From assembly GCA_016278325.1 (NCBI GenBank), contig JADQCB010000002.1, positions 310,001 to 374,000 on the forward strand: DNA of 64,000 nt, read 5' to 3'. This document shows, piece after piece, positions 39,546-48,557 of the stretch. Within the stretch, counting starts at the first letter, position 1; every line of letters begins with the position of its first letter. Source of the DNA: Actibacterium sp. (GTDB lineage: Bacteria; Pseudomonadota; Alphaproteobacteria; Rhodobacterales; Rhodobacteraceae). The notes under the pieces are model-generated. The model made no database searches, was not told the origin of the DNA, and saw only the letters and a list, made by a program, of their open reading frames with translations. A program made the translations under genes and the position numbers.

Positions 39546-40817
39546 TTAGCGCAGCGCCGCCGGCAAGGCAGAGGTCAGCTCGGGGATTAGCACGAGCAGC
39601 ACCACGACAGCGATCTCGACAAGGAGAAACGGCAGAACTGCGCGAAAGATCGGCCAGACCGGGCTTTCCGCGATCCGGCATGCAACGAAAAGGCAGACCC
39701 CAACCGGCGGCGTAATCAGTCCAAGCGTCAGAGTCAGGATCACCACCATGCCCAATTGCATCGGGTCGATCCCCATCGACGCTGTGACCGGCATCAGCAT
39801 CGGTACGATCAGCACGATCGCCGCCCCAGGTTCGAGGAACGTCCCGACCAGAAGCAACACCCCGGCCAGTGCCAGCAGGAAAAGCGTCGGGCTGTCGGCG
39901 AAATGCGCGGCAAAGGACTGCACCACCTGCCCGATACCGCCGATTGTCAGCACATAGGACACCACCGTTGCCGCGGCGATGATCAGATAGATCGTTGCGG
40001 TGATCCGTGCAGCGCGTTTCAGCGACAGCCAGATAGTGGCCATGTTCATGGTGCCGAAGACGAGCCACGAGACCACCAGCGCGTAGACCACCGCGACGCC
40101 GCCGGCCTCGGTCGCGGTGAACACGCCCATCAGCGTGCCACCCACGATCAGCGCCGGAAGCCCCATCACAAGCAGCCCATCGCGGATCATCACCATGACA
40201 TCTTCCGGCGCGATGCGATGCTGCGAGCGCGGCAGCCGTCCACCGCGGGCCTGCACGAATATCACCAGCGACATCGCCCCAGCCAGCAGCAAGCCCGGCA
40301 CGATGCCGGCAACGAAAAGGTCGATCACCGAAAGCCGCGTCACGGCGGCGTAGATGATCATGATGACAGAGGGTGGTATGATCGGGCCGATCACTGACGA
40401 TGCTATGGTGACGGCGGCGGCGTAGTTCTTGTCATAGCCCTCTTTCGGCATGCCCTTGATGAACACCTGCCCAAGTGCCGCAGTATCCGCCACCGCCGCC
40501 CCCGAGATGCCGGCGAACAGCACAGAAGAGGACACGTTGGCATAGGCAGTGCCGCCAGGCACGCCCCGCGTGATCAATCCGGCCAGCCGGATCAACCGCA
40601 TCGTGATGCCGCCGCGGTTCATTATCTCGCCGGCCAGGATGTAGAACGGCGCCGCCAGCAGCACGAAATTGTCCATCCCGGTGAACAGCCGCGTGGGCAC
40701 TGTGATCAGGTCCAGGTCCAGTGCCCAAAGTCCGATCGCCCCGGCGATGCCCAGCGAAAAGACGATCGGAACCCCGATTGCCAGCGTCACGATGAACACG
40801 ATCGCCATGGCGATCAT
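39546..40817 (-). CDS. TRAP transporter large permease (DctM-like)
   Basis: A 423-residue membrane protein with about 12 helices. Family stretches are FVLLAAPFYILAGEIMNRGG, FAGISGAAVADTAALGQVF, SSVIGPIIPPSVIMIIYA and LGLITPPVGVCLFVA. The large subunit forms the sodium-driven channel of tripartite TRAP importers for carboxylates, amino acids or sugar acids. The ATG at 40817 overlaps the small permease stop by four bases. The OCD-family gene follows. Confidence 0.95.
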   Translation of the reverse strand: MIAMAIVFIVTLAIGVPIVFSLGIAGAIGLWALDLDLITVPTRLFTGMDNFVLLAAPFYILAGEIMNRGGITMRLIRLAGLITRGVPGGTAYANVSSSVLFAGISGAAVADTAALGQVFIKGMPKEGYDKNYAAAVTIASSVIGPIIPPSVIMIIYAAVTRLSVIDLFVAGIVPGLLLAGAMSLVIFVQARGGRLPRSQHRIAPEDVMVMIRDGLLVMGLPALIVGGTLMGVFTATEAGGVAVVYALVVSWLVFGTMNMATIWLSLKRAARITATIYLIIAAATVVSYVLTIGGIGQVVQSFAAHFADSPTLFLLALAGVLLLVGTFLEPGAAIVLIVPMLMPVTASMGIDPMQLGMVVILTLTLGLITPPVGVCLFVACRIAESPVWPIFRAVLPFLLVEIAVVVLLVLIPELTSALPAALR

Positions 40818-41320
40818 TGCGCGTCCTCCCCGTCTTGCAATAACGCAAGCGTCGCGGCAGGCAAGATCACCATGCAGATCGTGTTGATCAGAATCAGCAC
40901 CGCCCCGACCGGAATCGCCAAGTAGGGCACGGTCATTGGTATGCGGACCGCCGGAGAGACCTGGCGCATGTTGTCGATCGCGGCCGGAAACCCCTTCACG
41001 ATCAACAACATACAGAATCCACCAACGCATAGATGAACAAGTACACCCACAATCCTGCGCAGCGCGTCCGAACGAACCGTATCGAAAAGACTGACTTCCA
41101 TATGTTCGCGGCGCAGCAATGCGGGCGCTGCGGCCAGCATCACCATCCAGGTGGTGGTATAACGCATCGTCTCTTCCGACCAGGAGATCGGATCAACCAG
41201 GACATATCTGAAGAATACCTGCGCCAGGTTCATCGCGATGACCGCGACCAGCAGAATCGCGGCAACTGCCTCGGTGCCCCTGGCCAGGATCAGCGCAAAT
41301 TTGAATACACTGCCCTGCAC
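40814..41320 (-). CDS. TRAP transporter small permease (DctQ-like)
   Basis: A 168-residue protein with four helices. AMNLAQVFFRYVLVDPISWSEE is the conserved DctQ segment, followed by LRREHMEVSLFDTV. The start is GTG at 41320, with AGGAGG seven bases upstream; the open frame continues to 41383 but without that site. It lies between the binding-protein gene (101 bases upstream) and the large permease (4-base overlap). Confidence 0.93.
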   Translation of the reverse strand: MQGSVFKFALILARGTEAVAAILLVAVIAMNLAQVFFRYVLVDPISWSEETMRYTTTWMVMLAAAPALLRREHMEVSLFDTVRSDALRRIVGVLVHLCVGGFCMLLIVKGFPAAIDNMRQVSPAVRIPMTVPYLAIPVGAVLILINTICMVILPAATLALLQDGEDAQ

Positions 41321-41421
41321 TTTCCCGCCTCCTGCCCTGTTTTCGCCGCGGCTCAAGACCGGACGGCGAACGGGAAGCGTCATGCCGGCACTTCCCGTCC
41401 CTTGTTGCGCCGCGTCAGGGC

Positions 41422-42453
41422 CTATTTGCCGTAAAGTTCCGGCTCATAGGAAGCGGCCGTTTCCAGCAGGCCCGCCACCAGGTCGTTGCCGACCTGTTCG
41501 CGAAGGTATTCCAGCACCGGCTCCTGCGACACGGCGGCAAATGCCTCCTTCTCGGCCATCGTCGTCATGTGCACCTCGACCCCCTTTTCCTTGATCAGGT
41601 CGATGTATTTCTTCGCCCCGGCCAGCTTTTGCGTGTTCTCAATACGCGAGGCCAGCATGGCTGCCTCCAACACGATCGCCTTCTGATCGGCGGTAAGCGT
41701 GTCGAAGAATTCGTCCGAGATGATATAGGCATGGACGCCCAGAATATGCTCGTCGGTGGACATGTATTTCTGCACATCCATGAGGTTGTAATCATAGTTC
41801 ACCTGGGCCGGGTTTTCCTGCCCGTCGATCACCCCCTGCTTGGCGGCCATGATGATCTCGGAACCCGGCATCGGGGTCGCGGCTGCACCGAAGGACTCGA
41901 CAAAACGCATGAAAACGGGGCTTTCCATGACCCGCATCTTGAGCCCCTTAAGATCCTCCGGGCCCTTGATGGGGCGTACGTTGTTGGTGAAATCGCGGAA
42001 TCCGTTTTCGCCCCAAGCCATCACGCGGATGCCGGTTTTGGCACGCATATCCTCGGCCAGGCTCGCAAAGAAGGGACTGTCGAACACCTTCCACGCATGG
42101 GCCGATGATTTGAACAAGTAAGGGATCGAGAGAACCTGAATTTCGTTGTAGAACCCGGCAAGCGCACCGGTATCCACCAGGCAGACCTCGACCGTGCCCT
42201 GCTGAACCTGCTCGGCGCAGGCGCGCTCTGCCCCCAGCTGGGCGCTGGGGAAAAGCTGGACCGTGATCTCGCCCTCTGTCTTGTATTCGACATGGTTCTT
42301 GAACGCGACGAGCGCATTCCATTCCGGGTTGTCTCCCTGCGGGGCGTTCATTCCGAACTTGATATTTTCTGCCATTGCCGGCGCGGCTGCAGTCAGTGCG
42401 ACAATCGCAGTTGCCAGAATTTTGTTGCAGATTTTCTTTTGTATTTTTTCCAT
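41422..42453 (-). CDS. TRAP transporter substrate-binding protein (DctP-like)
   Basis: A 343-residue periplasmic protein. After a signal peptide (ILATAIVALTAAAPAMA, cut before ENIKFGMNAPQ) come FPSAQLGAERACAEQVQQGT, LKGLKMRVMESPVFMRF and EIIMAAKQGVIDGQENP. The Arg in KMRVM is the residue that binds carboxylate ligands in this family, so an acid or amino acid ligand is expected. It is the first gene of its operon; a hairpin separates it from the M81 gene upstream on the same strand. Confidence 0.94.
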   Translation of the reverse strand: MEKIQKKICNKILATAIVALTAAAPAMAENIKFGMNAPQGDNPEWNALVAFKNHVEYKTEGEITVQLFPSAQLGAERACAEQVQQGTVEVCLVDTGALAGFYNEIQVLSIPYLFKSSAHAWKVFDSPFFASLAEDMRAKTGIRVMAWGENGFRDFTNNVRPIKGPEDLKGLKMRVMESPVFMRFVESFGAAATPMPGSEIIMAAKQGVIDGQENPAQVNYDYNLMDVQKYMSTDEHILGVHAYIISDEFFDTLTADQKAIVLEAAMLASRIENTQKLAGAKKYIDLIKEKGVEVHMTTMAEKEAFAAVSQEPVLEYLREQVGNDLVAGLLETAASYEPELYGK

Positions 42454-42576
42454 TTCGTTTCCCTGTCGGACGTCGTGAAAATATCGCAAGGAAAGTCTAG
42501 GATCCTCCCGCGTTCAAAGAAAATGCCAATTGTTGATCGCCCCATGCGCCAGCAGTATGACCCCCTTGGATGGAAC

Positions 42577-42604
42577 ACGCCCCGCGGCCGCGACCACGGG
42601 GCGT
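42577..42604. terminator. hairpin after the M81 gene
   Basis: ACGCCCCG (42577-42584) pairs with CGGGGCGT (42597-42604) over a 12-base loop that itself contains CGGCCG. It lies 31 bases after the M81 stop on the minus strand and probably ends that transcript before the TRAP operon. Confidence 0.6.
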
Positions 42605-42634
42605 TTCAATGGCCGCGTCGATGCGCAGCAGACG

Positions 42635-44164
42635 TCACGCCGGAATTGCCCAGTCCACCTTGGCATCCACGGGGAAAACAGGACGCGGGAGATTCTTGAA
42701 ATCGAAACGCGACAGGATCGGCGATGTCAGCCCGGGCGCGTCCACCTCGATCACCTGGTCGGGACCGAAAAATTCGTCGAACCCGGCGCGGAAATGACCG
42801 CGCGACTTCACCACCACGGCACGCGCCTTGGCAATGTCCAGCCCGAACATCTCCAGGAAGATCGGGTCAGCGCATTGGGTTCGGATCGAAATGACCACAA
42901 CCTGGATGCCCCCCAGGTCAAGCAGCACGGATGCGCCCAGATTCATTCGCCGACCAGCATAGAACCCCCGACGGCCGACGCAGTCGCCGTCGCACACCCG
43001 AACCACCTTGGCCTCGGCCTCGAACCGGCGTGAGAACTCGTCCGGCGGCTCGCGGTTGAAAACGGCCTTGAATGTGGCCCCTTGCCCCAGTTCCGACGCC
43101 TCCGCAGCCAGCGCCGGGTCGTTGACCACGCCGACAATCACGCCGGTCGCCCCGGCCTTGTGCAGGGCCTCGATGATCCACATCGTGTTTCCATTGCCGC
43201 CCCCGCCGGGATTGTCGGCGACATCGGCCAGAATGACGGGTTTGCGGCCTGGATCGCGGCCGACCTCCAGAACGCGGTTCACCGCCTCGTCGAGCGGTGT
43301 CAGAACGGCGGTATAGCGTTCGTGTTCGGCCCATGCGCGCGCCGCGATCTGGCGCGTCACCCGGGCCGCCGCACCGTTGGCCTGCCGGGCCGTGACAATG
43401 ATCGCCAGCCCGTTCTTGGGCGTGTCGCTATAGGCGAAACCTCCGAAGATCGAGACGTTGACGATGTCGTCGTCGATCAGGCTCTGGCCGAAATCAATCA
43501 GTTCGGCATAAGGGCCACTTTCCGTAAGCAAGGTCACGGTGGGCGGTGTGATCGGCAGTCGCAGAAATTCGACATCGGGCGTCATTCCGGCGAAGAGTTC
43601 CAGCAGCACACCGGCGGCTTCCTTGCCGCGCTCCCGCATGTCGACATGGGGATTGGTCCGGTATGCCACGATCACATCGGCGCAATCGACCATGCGCTGC
43701 GAGACATTTCCGTGCAGGTCCAGCGTCACCACGATGGGAACATCGGGGCCGACGATGTCGCGCACCATCGCGAAAATCTCGCCATCAGGATCCTTGGTCT
43801 CGGTCGTGATCATCGCGCCATGATTCGAGATATAGACCGCGTCCAAGGGCATTTGCGCCTCGAGCCGACGCTTCATCTCATCGCGGGTCAGTTCGTAAAA
43901 ACCGTGATCCATCGGGCCGCCGGCCTCCACGAGGCCAACGAGTATCGGCACGGGCGTCCAGTCGACACGGCTGTCCATCTCCCGGCAGAAACTGCGCAAT
44001 TCGGTCGGCAGCATCGATTCCGTACTGGCCATGTCGGCAAGGATCTCGTCGCCGGCAAGGTAAACGCGCCTGAGAAAGTCCTCTTCTGTGGTGACCGGAG
44101 CGAAGCTGTTGCTTTCCAGCATCAGCCCGAGAAGAGCGACCCGGCACTGTTCTTGTTCGGACAT
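42635..44164 (-). CDS. M81 family metallopeptidase (MlrC-like)
   Basis: A 509-residue protein of the M81/MlrC family, named for microcystinase C, which cleaves linearised peptide pieces; most members act on unknown small compounds. The metal-binding N-terminal DUF1485 domain has LGLMLESNSFAP, ISNHGAMITTETKDPDGE, VTLDLHGNVSQRMVDCADV and RTNPHVDMRERGKEA. The C-terminal domain has DVADNPGGGGNGNTMWI. The length is typical. The ATG at 44164 follows the LysR stop by 72 bases on the same strand, and a hairpin separates it from the TRAP operon. A role in hydrolysing an imported or modified amino-acid derivative is a guess from context. Confidence 0.9.
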   Translation of the reverse strand: MSEQEQCRVALLGLMLESNSFAPVTTEEDFLRRVYLAGDEILADMASTESMLPTELRSFCREMDSRVDWTPVPILVGLVEAGGPMDHGFYELTRDEMKRRLEAQMPLDAVYISNHGAMITTETKDPDGEIFAMVRDIVGPDVPIVVTLDLHGNVSQRMVDCADVIVAYRTNPHVDMRERGKEAAGVLLELFAGMTPDVEFLRLPITPPTVTLLTESGPYAELIDFGQSLIDDDIVNVSIFGGFAYSDTPKNGLAIIVTARQANGAAARVTRQIAARAWAEHERYTAVLTPLDEAVNRVLEVGRDPGRKPVILADVADNPGGGGNGNTMWIIEALHKAGATGVIVGVVNDPALAAEASELGQGATFKAVFNREPPDEFSRRFEAEAKVVRVCDGDCVGRRGFYAGRRMNLGASVLLDLGGIQVVVISIRTQCADPIFLEMFGLDIAKARAVVVKSRGHFRAGFDEFFGPDQVIEVDAPGLTSPILSRFDFKNLPRPVFPVDAKVDWAIPA

Positions 44165-44236
44165 ATGTTCAGACCTCTTGTTAACATTGCCCGAAACGTA
44201 GCGGCGTTCTCCGGGGGCGACCAATGCAAGGTCAGC

Positions 44237-45151
44237 CTATACCGATGCCGTTCCTGCATCGACCAGATGCAGCCAGAATTCTTCAGCCGCGCGCGATAGC
44301 AGATCGCGGCTGCGAAACAGGCGAATTTCCGACGGGATAACATAAGAGTTGTCTCCCGCTAGAACGAGGCCGCCATTTTCCAGCTCTGGCAAGATCTCGC
44401 TTTCCGGCAGCCAGGCAACGCCGCGGCCCAACACCGCCATGGATTTCAGAACCCCCGCCATGTGAGAGTCGAAAACCGGTTGCAGAACCGGCGCCATCTC
44501 GTGATGCGCCAGCAGGAACTCGACCGCGCGACCGCTCGCGGCCGACCCGACATATGCCAGGTAATCCACCGGCTTGTCCCGGCATCCCGGCAGGCGATGT
44601 ATCGGCATTCCCGCGGCATCCGGCGCCGATACCGGCATCAGCCTGTCCACACCGATTGGCAGCGAAATGAACCGGTCTTCGGGCAAGTGCATTTCGACTG
44701 TCGCATGGGTCGGGCTGATCATGAAATGGCAGTCCCCGCGCTGCAAGGACTGCATGCACTTTTCGATCCGGTTCGATTCGAGCTTCGTTCGCAGGACCCC
44801 GGAATCCGCCTCGATCGACCTGATCCATCCAGGAAAGAACACCAGTGAGAGACTGTGCGTCGCGGCAAAGGAAATCGTGTCCTCGGTCTGCTTTCCGAGA
44901 TTGCGGATTTCTTCGCGGGACTGCAACAGGCGCCTGAGAATCTCCTCGGCGACGGGGCGGAATTTCTCGCCGGCTGTCGTCAACTCGATCGGCTGGCGAC
45001 TGCGATCAAAGAGCGTCGCGCCGATCCATTCTTCCAGCGCCTTGATCCGGCGGCTGAACGCGGGCTGTGTGGTCGCCCGGACATCGGCGGATCGGGAAAA
45101 ATTCCGCGTGTCGGCAAGCGACAGAAAATCCAGAAGCCACTTTATTTCCAT
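44237..45151 (-). CDS. LysR family transcriptional regulator
   Basis: A 304-residue LysR regulator. The N-terminal helix-turn-helix is WLLDFLSLADTRNFSRSADV then TQPAFSRRIKALEEW, with LTTAGEKFRPVAEEI as linker helix. The C-terminal effector domain is less conserved (DYLAYVGSAASGRAVEF, GRGVAWLPESEI). It is divergent from the aldehyde dehydrogenase/GMC pair, its most likely target. The gap of 214 bases holds a CCGCATGCGG palindrome. The start at 45151 follows GGAAAACGGG; the longer frame upstream lacks family similarity. Confidence 0.9.
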   Translation of the reverse strand: MEIKWLLDFLSLADTRNFSRSADVRATTQPAFSRRIKALEEWIGATLFDRSRQPIELTTAGEKFRPVAEEILRRLLQSREEIRNLGKQTEDTISFAATHSLSLVFFPGWIRSIEADSGVLRTKLESNRIEKCMQSLQRGDCHFMISPTHATVEMHLPEDRFISLPIGVDRLMPVSAPDAAGMPIHRLPGCRDKPVDYLAYVGSAASGRAVEFLLAHHEMAPVLQPVFDSHMAGVLKSMAVLGRGVAWLPESEILPELENGGLVLAGDNSYVIPSEIRLFRSRDLLSRAAEEFWLHLVDAGTASV

Positions 45152-45238
45152 CCCGTTTTCCCTGCTTGGCCCAACCCGGCCGATGACGAACCGGATCAAC
45201 GGTAGCAGACCGCCAGACGGCTTGAAACGAACACGGTG

Positions 45239-45248
45239 CCGCATGCGG
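45239..45248. promoter_or_regulatory. palindrome CCGCATGCGG in the LysR/ALDH divergent gap
   Basis: A ten-base perfect palindrome 88 bases before the LysR start and 118 bases before the aldehyde dehydrogenase start, in the only shared promoter of the two. It is short and not obviously a T-N11-A LysR site, so support is weak. Confidence 0.3.
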
Positions 45249-45365
45249 TTTCGGCATAGGGAAATCCGATTTCAGCATTCGATTTGCGGCCCGCCTGCCG
45301 CGATGATCGCAACGTCATCGGCTCCGGTTCCGACGGGGCCAAGCCCAAGTCCCGGAGAGCACGCC

Positions 45366-46811
45366 ATGTCCCGCGAAATTCGCACCTATTGGAAGAACTA
45401 CATAGGCGGAACATGGGCCGACGGCTCGGCCGGCGGTCGCATCAGCATAACCGATCCGGCCACCGGACAGCCGATCGGCGAAATTGCCTGCGGCACCGCG
45501 GCAGACATCGACGCCGCCGTCGCCGCAGCCCGCGCCTGTTTTACCTCGCGCGTCTTGCAGGACATGACACCACATGAACGCGGTGCCATGATGTTCCGGA
45601 TCGCGGATGAACTGGAAAAGGCCACCGACGAAATCGCCAGGGTCGAGTGTTTCGATAACGGAAAAACCCTGGCCAATGGCCGTGCTGAAGTCCCGCTGAC
45701 GCAACGCTACCTGCGCTATTATGGCGGCATGGCCGACAAGCTGGAGGGGCGGCAAATCCCGCTGGGTCCGGGCTTTTTGGACTATACCGTTCACGCGCCA
45801 TTCGGCGTATCGGCGCAGATCGTGCCATGGAACGGCCCACTTCCGGTTGGCGCACGTTCAATCGCCTGCGCGCTGGTGACGGGAAACACCGTGGTGTTGA
45901 AATCGCCCGAGGACTCGCCCCTGAGCCTCGTCCTTTTCGCCGAGGCCTGCGAACGCGCCGGCGTGCCGGCGGGCGCCGTCAACATAGTCTGCGGGTTCGG
46001 CGCTGAAGCTGGCGCTGCACTGGTCGCGCATCGCGATATCGACCATATTGTCTTCACCGGGTCGGTCGAGACCGGCAAGAGCGTGCTTCGCGCGGCGGCA
46101 GAGCGGGTGATCCCCTGTGTCATGGAACTCGGCGGGAAATCGGGTGGTATCGTTTTTGCCGACGCGGATCTGGACCAGGTCGCGACCAGCGCTGCCGCCG
46201 GGATATTCAAGCACGCCGGTCAGATTTGCTCGGCAGGCTCGCGGCTGATCGTTCACCGCTCGATCCATGACGACGTCGTGACGCGACTGGTCGCCGAGGC
46301 CGAGGCGCTGAGCGTCGGCCCCGGCATCGAAGGGTGCGATCTTGGTCCTTTGATCTCGGCTCAACAGCTTGAGCGGGTCGAAGCGCTGTGCCGCGTTGGC
46401 GTCGCGGAAGGCGCGCGGCTGGCCACCGGTGGCGCACGGGTGGCCGGGCTGGACGGATTCTTCATGGCCCCGACGGTATTTACAGATGTTCGCCCAGATA
46501 TGCGCATCGCACAGGAAGAGTTTTTCGGCCCGGTTGTGGTGGTCATACCCTTCGACACCTGCGAAGAAGCCATCGCGATTGCCAATGGCACCGACTATGG
46601 GCTCGCAGCCGGGCTTTATACCCGTGACCTCGCGCTGGCCCACAAGGTTGCCGACCGGTTGGTCGCTGGCCAGGTCTATGTCAACCAGTGGTGGGTCGGC
46701 GGAGTCGAGACGCCGTTCGGTGGAATGAAACGGTCGGGATATGGCCGCGAGAAAGGGCAGGAGGCCCTGCTGGGCTATGTCCAGACCAAGAATGTCGGCA
46801 TAAAGCTGTGA
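45366..46811 (+). CDS. aldehyde dehydrogenase family protein
   Basis: A 481-residue aldehyde dehydrogenase. N156 (IVPWNGPLP), E254 (VMELGGKSG) and nucleophile C288 (KHAGQICSAGSR) form the active site. The cofactor loop is IVFTGSVETGKSV. Its partner is the GMC flavin oxidoreductase gene that overlaps it by four bases (GTGA), the same logic as choline dehydrogenase plus betaine aldehyde dehydrogenase: an alcohol is oxidised to an aldehyde and then to an acid. It is divergent from a LysR regulator. The substrate is unknown. Confidence 0.92.
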   Translation: MSREIRTYWKNYIGGTWADGSAGGRISITDPATGQPIGEIACGTAADIDAAVAAARACFTSRVLQDMTPHERGAMMFRIADELEKATDEIARVECFDNGKTLANGRAEVPLTQRYLRYYGGMADKLEGRQIPLGPGFLDYTVHAPFGVSAQIVPWNGPLPVGARSIACALVTGNTVVLKSPEDSPLSLVLFAEACERAGVPAGAVNIVCGFGAEAGAALVAHRDIDHIVFTGSVETGKSVLRAAAERVIPCVMELGGKSGGIVFADADLDQVATSAAAGIFKHAGQICSAGSRLIVHRSIHDDVVTRLVAEAEALSVGPGIEGCDLGPLISAQQLERVEALCRVGVAEGARLATGGARVAGLDGFFMAPTVFTDVRPDMRIAQEEFFGPVVVVIPFDTCEEAIAIANGTDYGLAAGLYTRDLALAHKVADRLVAGQVYVNQWWVGGVETPFGGMKRSGYGREKGQEALLGYVQTKNVGIKL

Positions 46812-48439
46812 CCGCAGATGACACGTTTGATTATGTGGTGATCGGCGCCGGAAGCGCCGGGTCGGTCGTGGCCGGACGCCTTTCCGAAGCAAACGTCGGC
46901 ACCGTTTGCGTTCTGGAAGCAGGCGGTCACGATCGGCACCTTGCAGTTCACGTCCCAGCCGCCGTGGTCTATGCCTTGGGCAATCCGAAAGTGGACTGGA
47001 TGTTCCGAACCGCGCCGTCATGGGGAACCGCCGGGCGCTCGATCCTGCAAAGCCGGGGCAAGGTGCTGGGCGGCACCGGTGCGATCAACGGCCATGTCTA
47101 TACACGCGGCCACGCCGCCGATTTCGATCGTTGGGCGGCACAGGGCAATCCCGGTTGGCAGTTTGCCGATGTCCTGCCCTATTTCAAGCGATGCGAACGG
47201 CGGATCGGTCCCGGGGACGATATGTTTCGGGGCCGGTCCGGCCCTTTCACCGTCACCGACATCGACACGCCGGAACCATTATGCGAAGCTTTCATGGACG
47301 CCGCGGAAACATTGGGAATTGCACGCAACCCCGACTACAACGGCGCCACTCAGGACGGCATCGCCTATGTCCAGAGATCGATCTGCCGCGGTCGCCGCGT
47401 CAGCCCGGCCCGCGCCTTTCTTTTCCCCGCAATGCGCCGGGGCAACACCGCGGTGCGGACCGGCACGCATGTAAAGCGCCTGATCCTTGAGGGCCGGCGC
47501 GTTGTGGGCGTCGCCTATCGTCGTCATGGACAGGACCATGTCGTGCGCGCCCGGCGCGAGGTGATTATTTCGGCGGGCGCCGTCGGCTCGCCGCATATCC
47601 TGCAATTGTCCGGCATCGGGGATCCCCATTGGCTGCGTGCCGCGGGCCTGACGCCGCAACATGACCTTCCCGGCGTAGGCGCCAATCTCCAAGACCATTA
47701 CGCCGCACGCATGGTCCTAGGCATTCGCGGGGCAAGAACCATAAACGAGCGTGTGCGCGGCCTGTCGTTGTTGCGCGAGATCTTACGCTACGCATTGTTG
47801 CGCAAGGGGACGCTGGCATTGACGCCGACCCTGCTCTATTGTTTCGCTAAATCCGACCCGAACCTTTCGCTGGGCGACATCCAGGTCTCCTTCACCCCGG
47901 CCAGCTATCCTGGCGGGGTGTGGTCGGGGCTGGACCATTTTCCCGGCGCGACAATGGCATGCTGGCAACAGCGCCCGGCCAGCCGGGGGCATGTTCGCGC
48001 ATTGTCGCCCGACCCGCTGAACGCGCCCGAAATCCAGCCGAATTACCTGGCCGAAGAGATCGACCAACGCACCATTGTCGCGGCAATGCGGCTGGCCCGC
48101 CGGATCGCAGCCGCCGCGCCCTTTGCCCGTTTCGTTCAAGCAGAACTCTGGCCCGGCCCCGCCACTTCCAACGATGACGAACTACTGGACCATGCGCGCC
48201 GGACCGGCAACACTACCTATCACCTGATCGGAACCTGCCGAATGGGGCCGGCAGAGGACCGGCACAGCGTCGTGGATCGTGAATTGCGCGTGCACCGGAT
48301 CGACGGGCTTCGAGTCGCCGACACCGCCATCATGCCCGATATGCCTGCAGCCAACACCAACGCTGCTGCTCTGATGATCGGCGAGCGGGCGGCAGATTTC
48401 GTGCTCGGCCGGGCACCGTTGCCGGCATCCCGGATCTGA
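46808..48439 (+). CDS. GMC family flavin-dependent alcohol oxidoreductase
   Basis: A 543-residue FAD enzyme. The dinucleotide motif VIGAGSAGSVVAGRL is near the N-terminus, then the GMC signature SRGKVLGGTGAINGHVYTRG, a second block IISAGAVGSPHILQLSG, and the C-terminal HLIGTCRMGP with the catalytic His, closing with PAANTNAAALMIGERAAD. It is close in build to choline dehydrogenase/L-sorbose dehydrogenase relatives. It starts with GTG at 46808, overlapping the aldehyde dehydrogenase stop. Its 3' end faces the oligopeptide-type ABC operon, 118 bases apart. Confidence 0.92.
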   Translation: MTADDTFDYVVIGAGSAGSVVAGRLSEANVGTVCVLEAGGHDRHLAVHVPAAVVYALGNPKVDWMFRTAPSWGTAGRSILQSRGKVLGGTGAINGHVYTRGHAADFDRWAAQGNPGWQFADVLPYFKRCERRIGPGDDMFRGRSGPFTVTDIDTPEPLCEAFMDAAETLGIARNPDYNGATQDGIAYVQRSICRGRRVSPARAFLFPAMRRGNTAVRTGTHVKRLILEGRRVVGVAYRRHGQDHVVRARREVIISAGAVGSPHILQLSGIGDPHWLRAAGLTPQHDLPGVGANLQDHYAARMVLGIRGARTINERVRGLSLLREILRYALLRKGTLALTPTLLYCFAKSDPNLSLGDIQVSFTPASYPGGVWSGLDHFPGATMACWQQRPASRGHVRALSPDPLNAPEIQPNYLAEEIDQRTIVAAMRLARRIAAAAPFARFVQAELWPGPATSNDDELLDHARRTGNTTYHLIGTCRMGPAEDRHSVVDRELRVHRIDGLRVADTAIMPDMPAANTNAAALMIGERAADFVLGRAPLPASRI

Positions 48440-48557
48440 CAGCCGTCGCCGTCGCGAAGCGGACTTTTCGAGCATGCGACATTTCCCGGCCAGCCTGCAC
48501 CACGATTCCCTGTTCAAGTGGGGCCACAGGCTCTGAAACGGGCCGGAAAACACCCGC

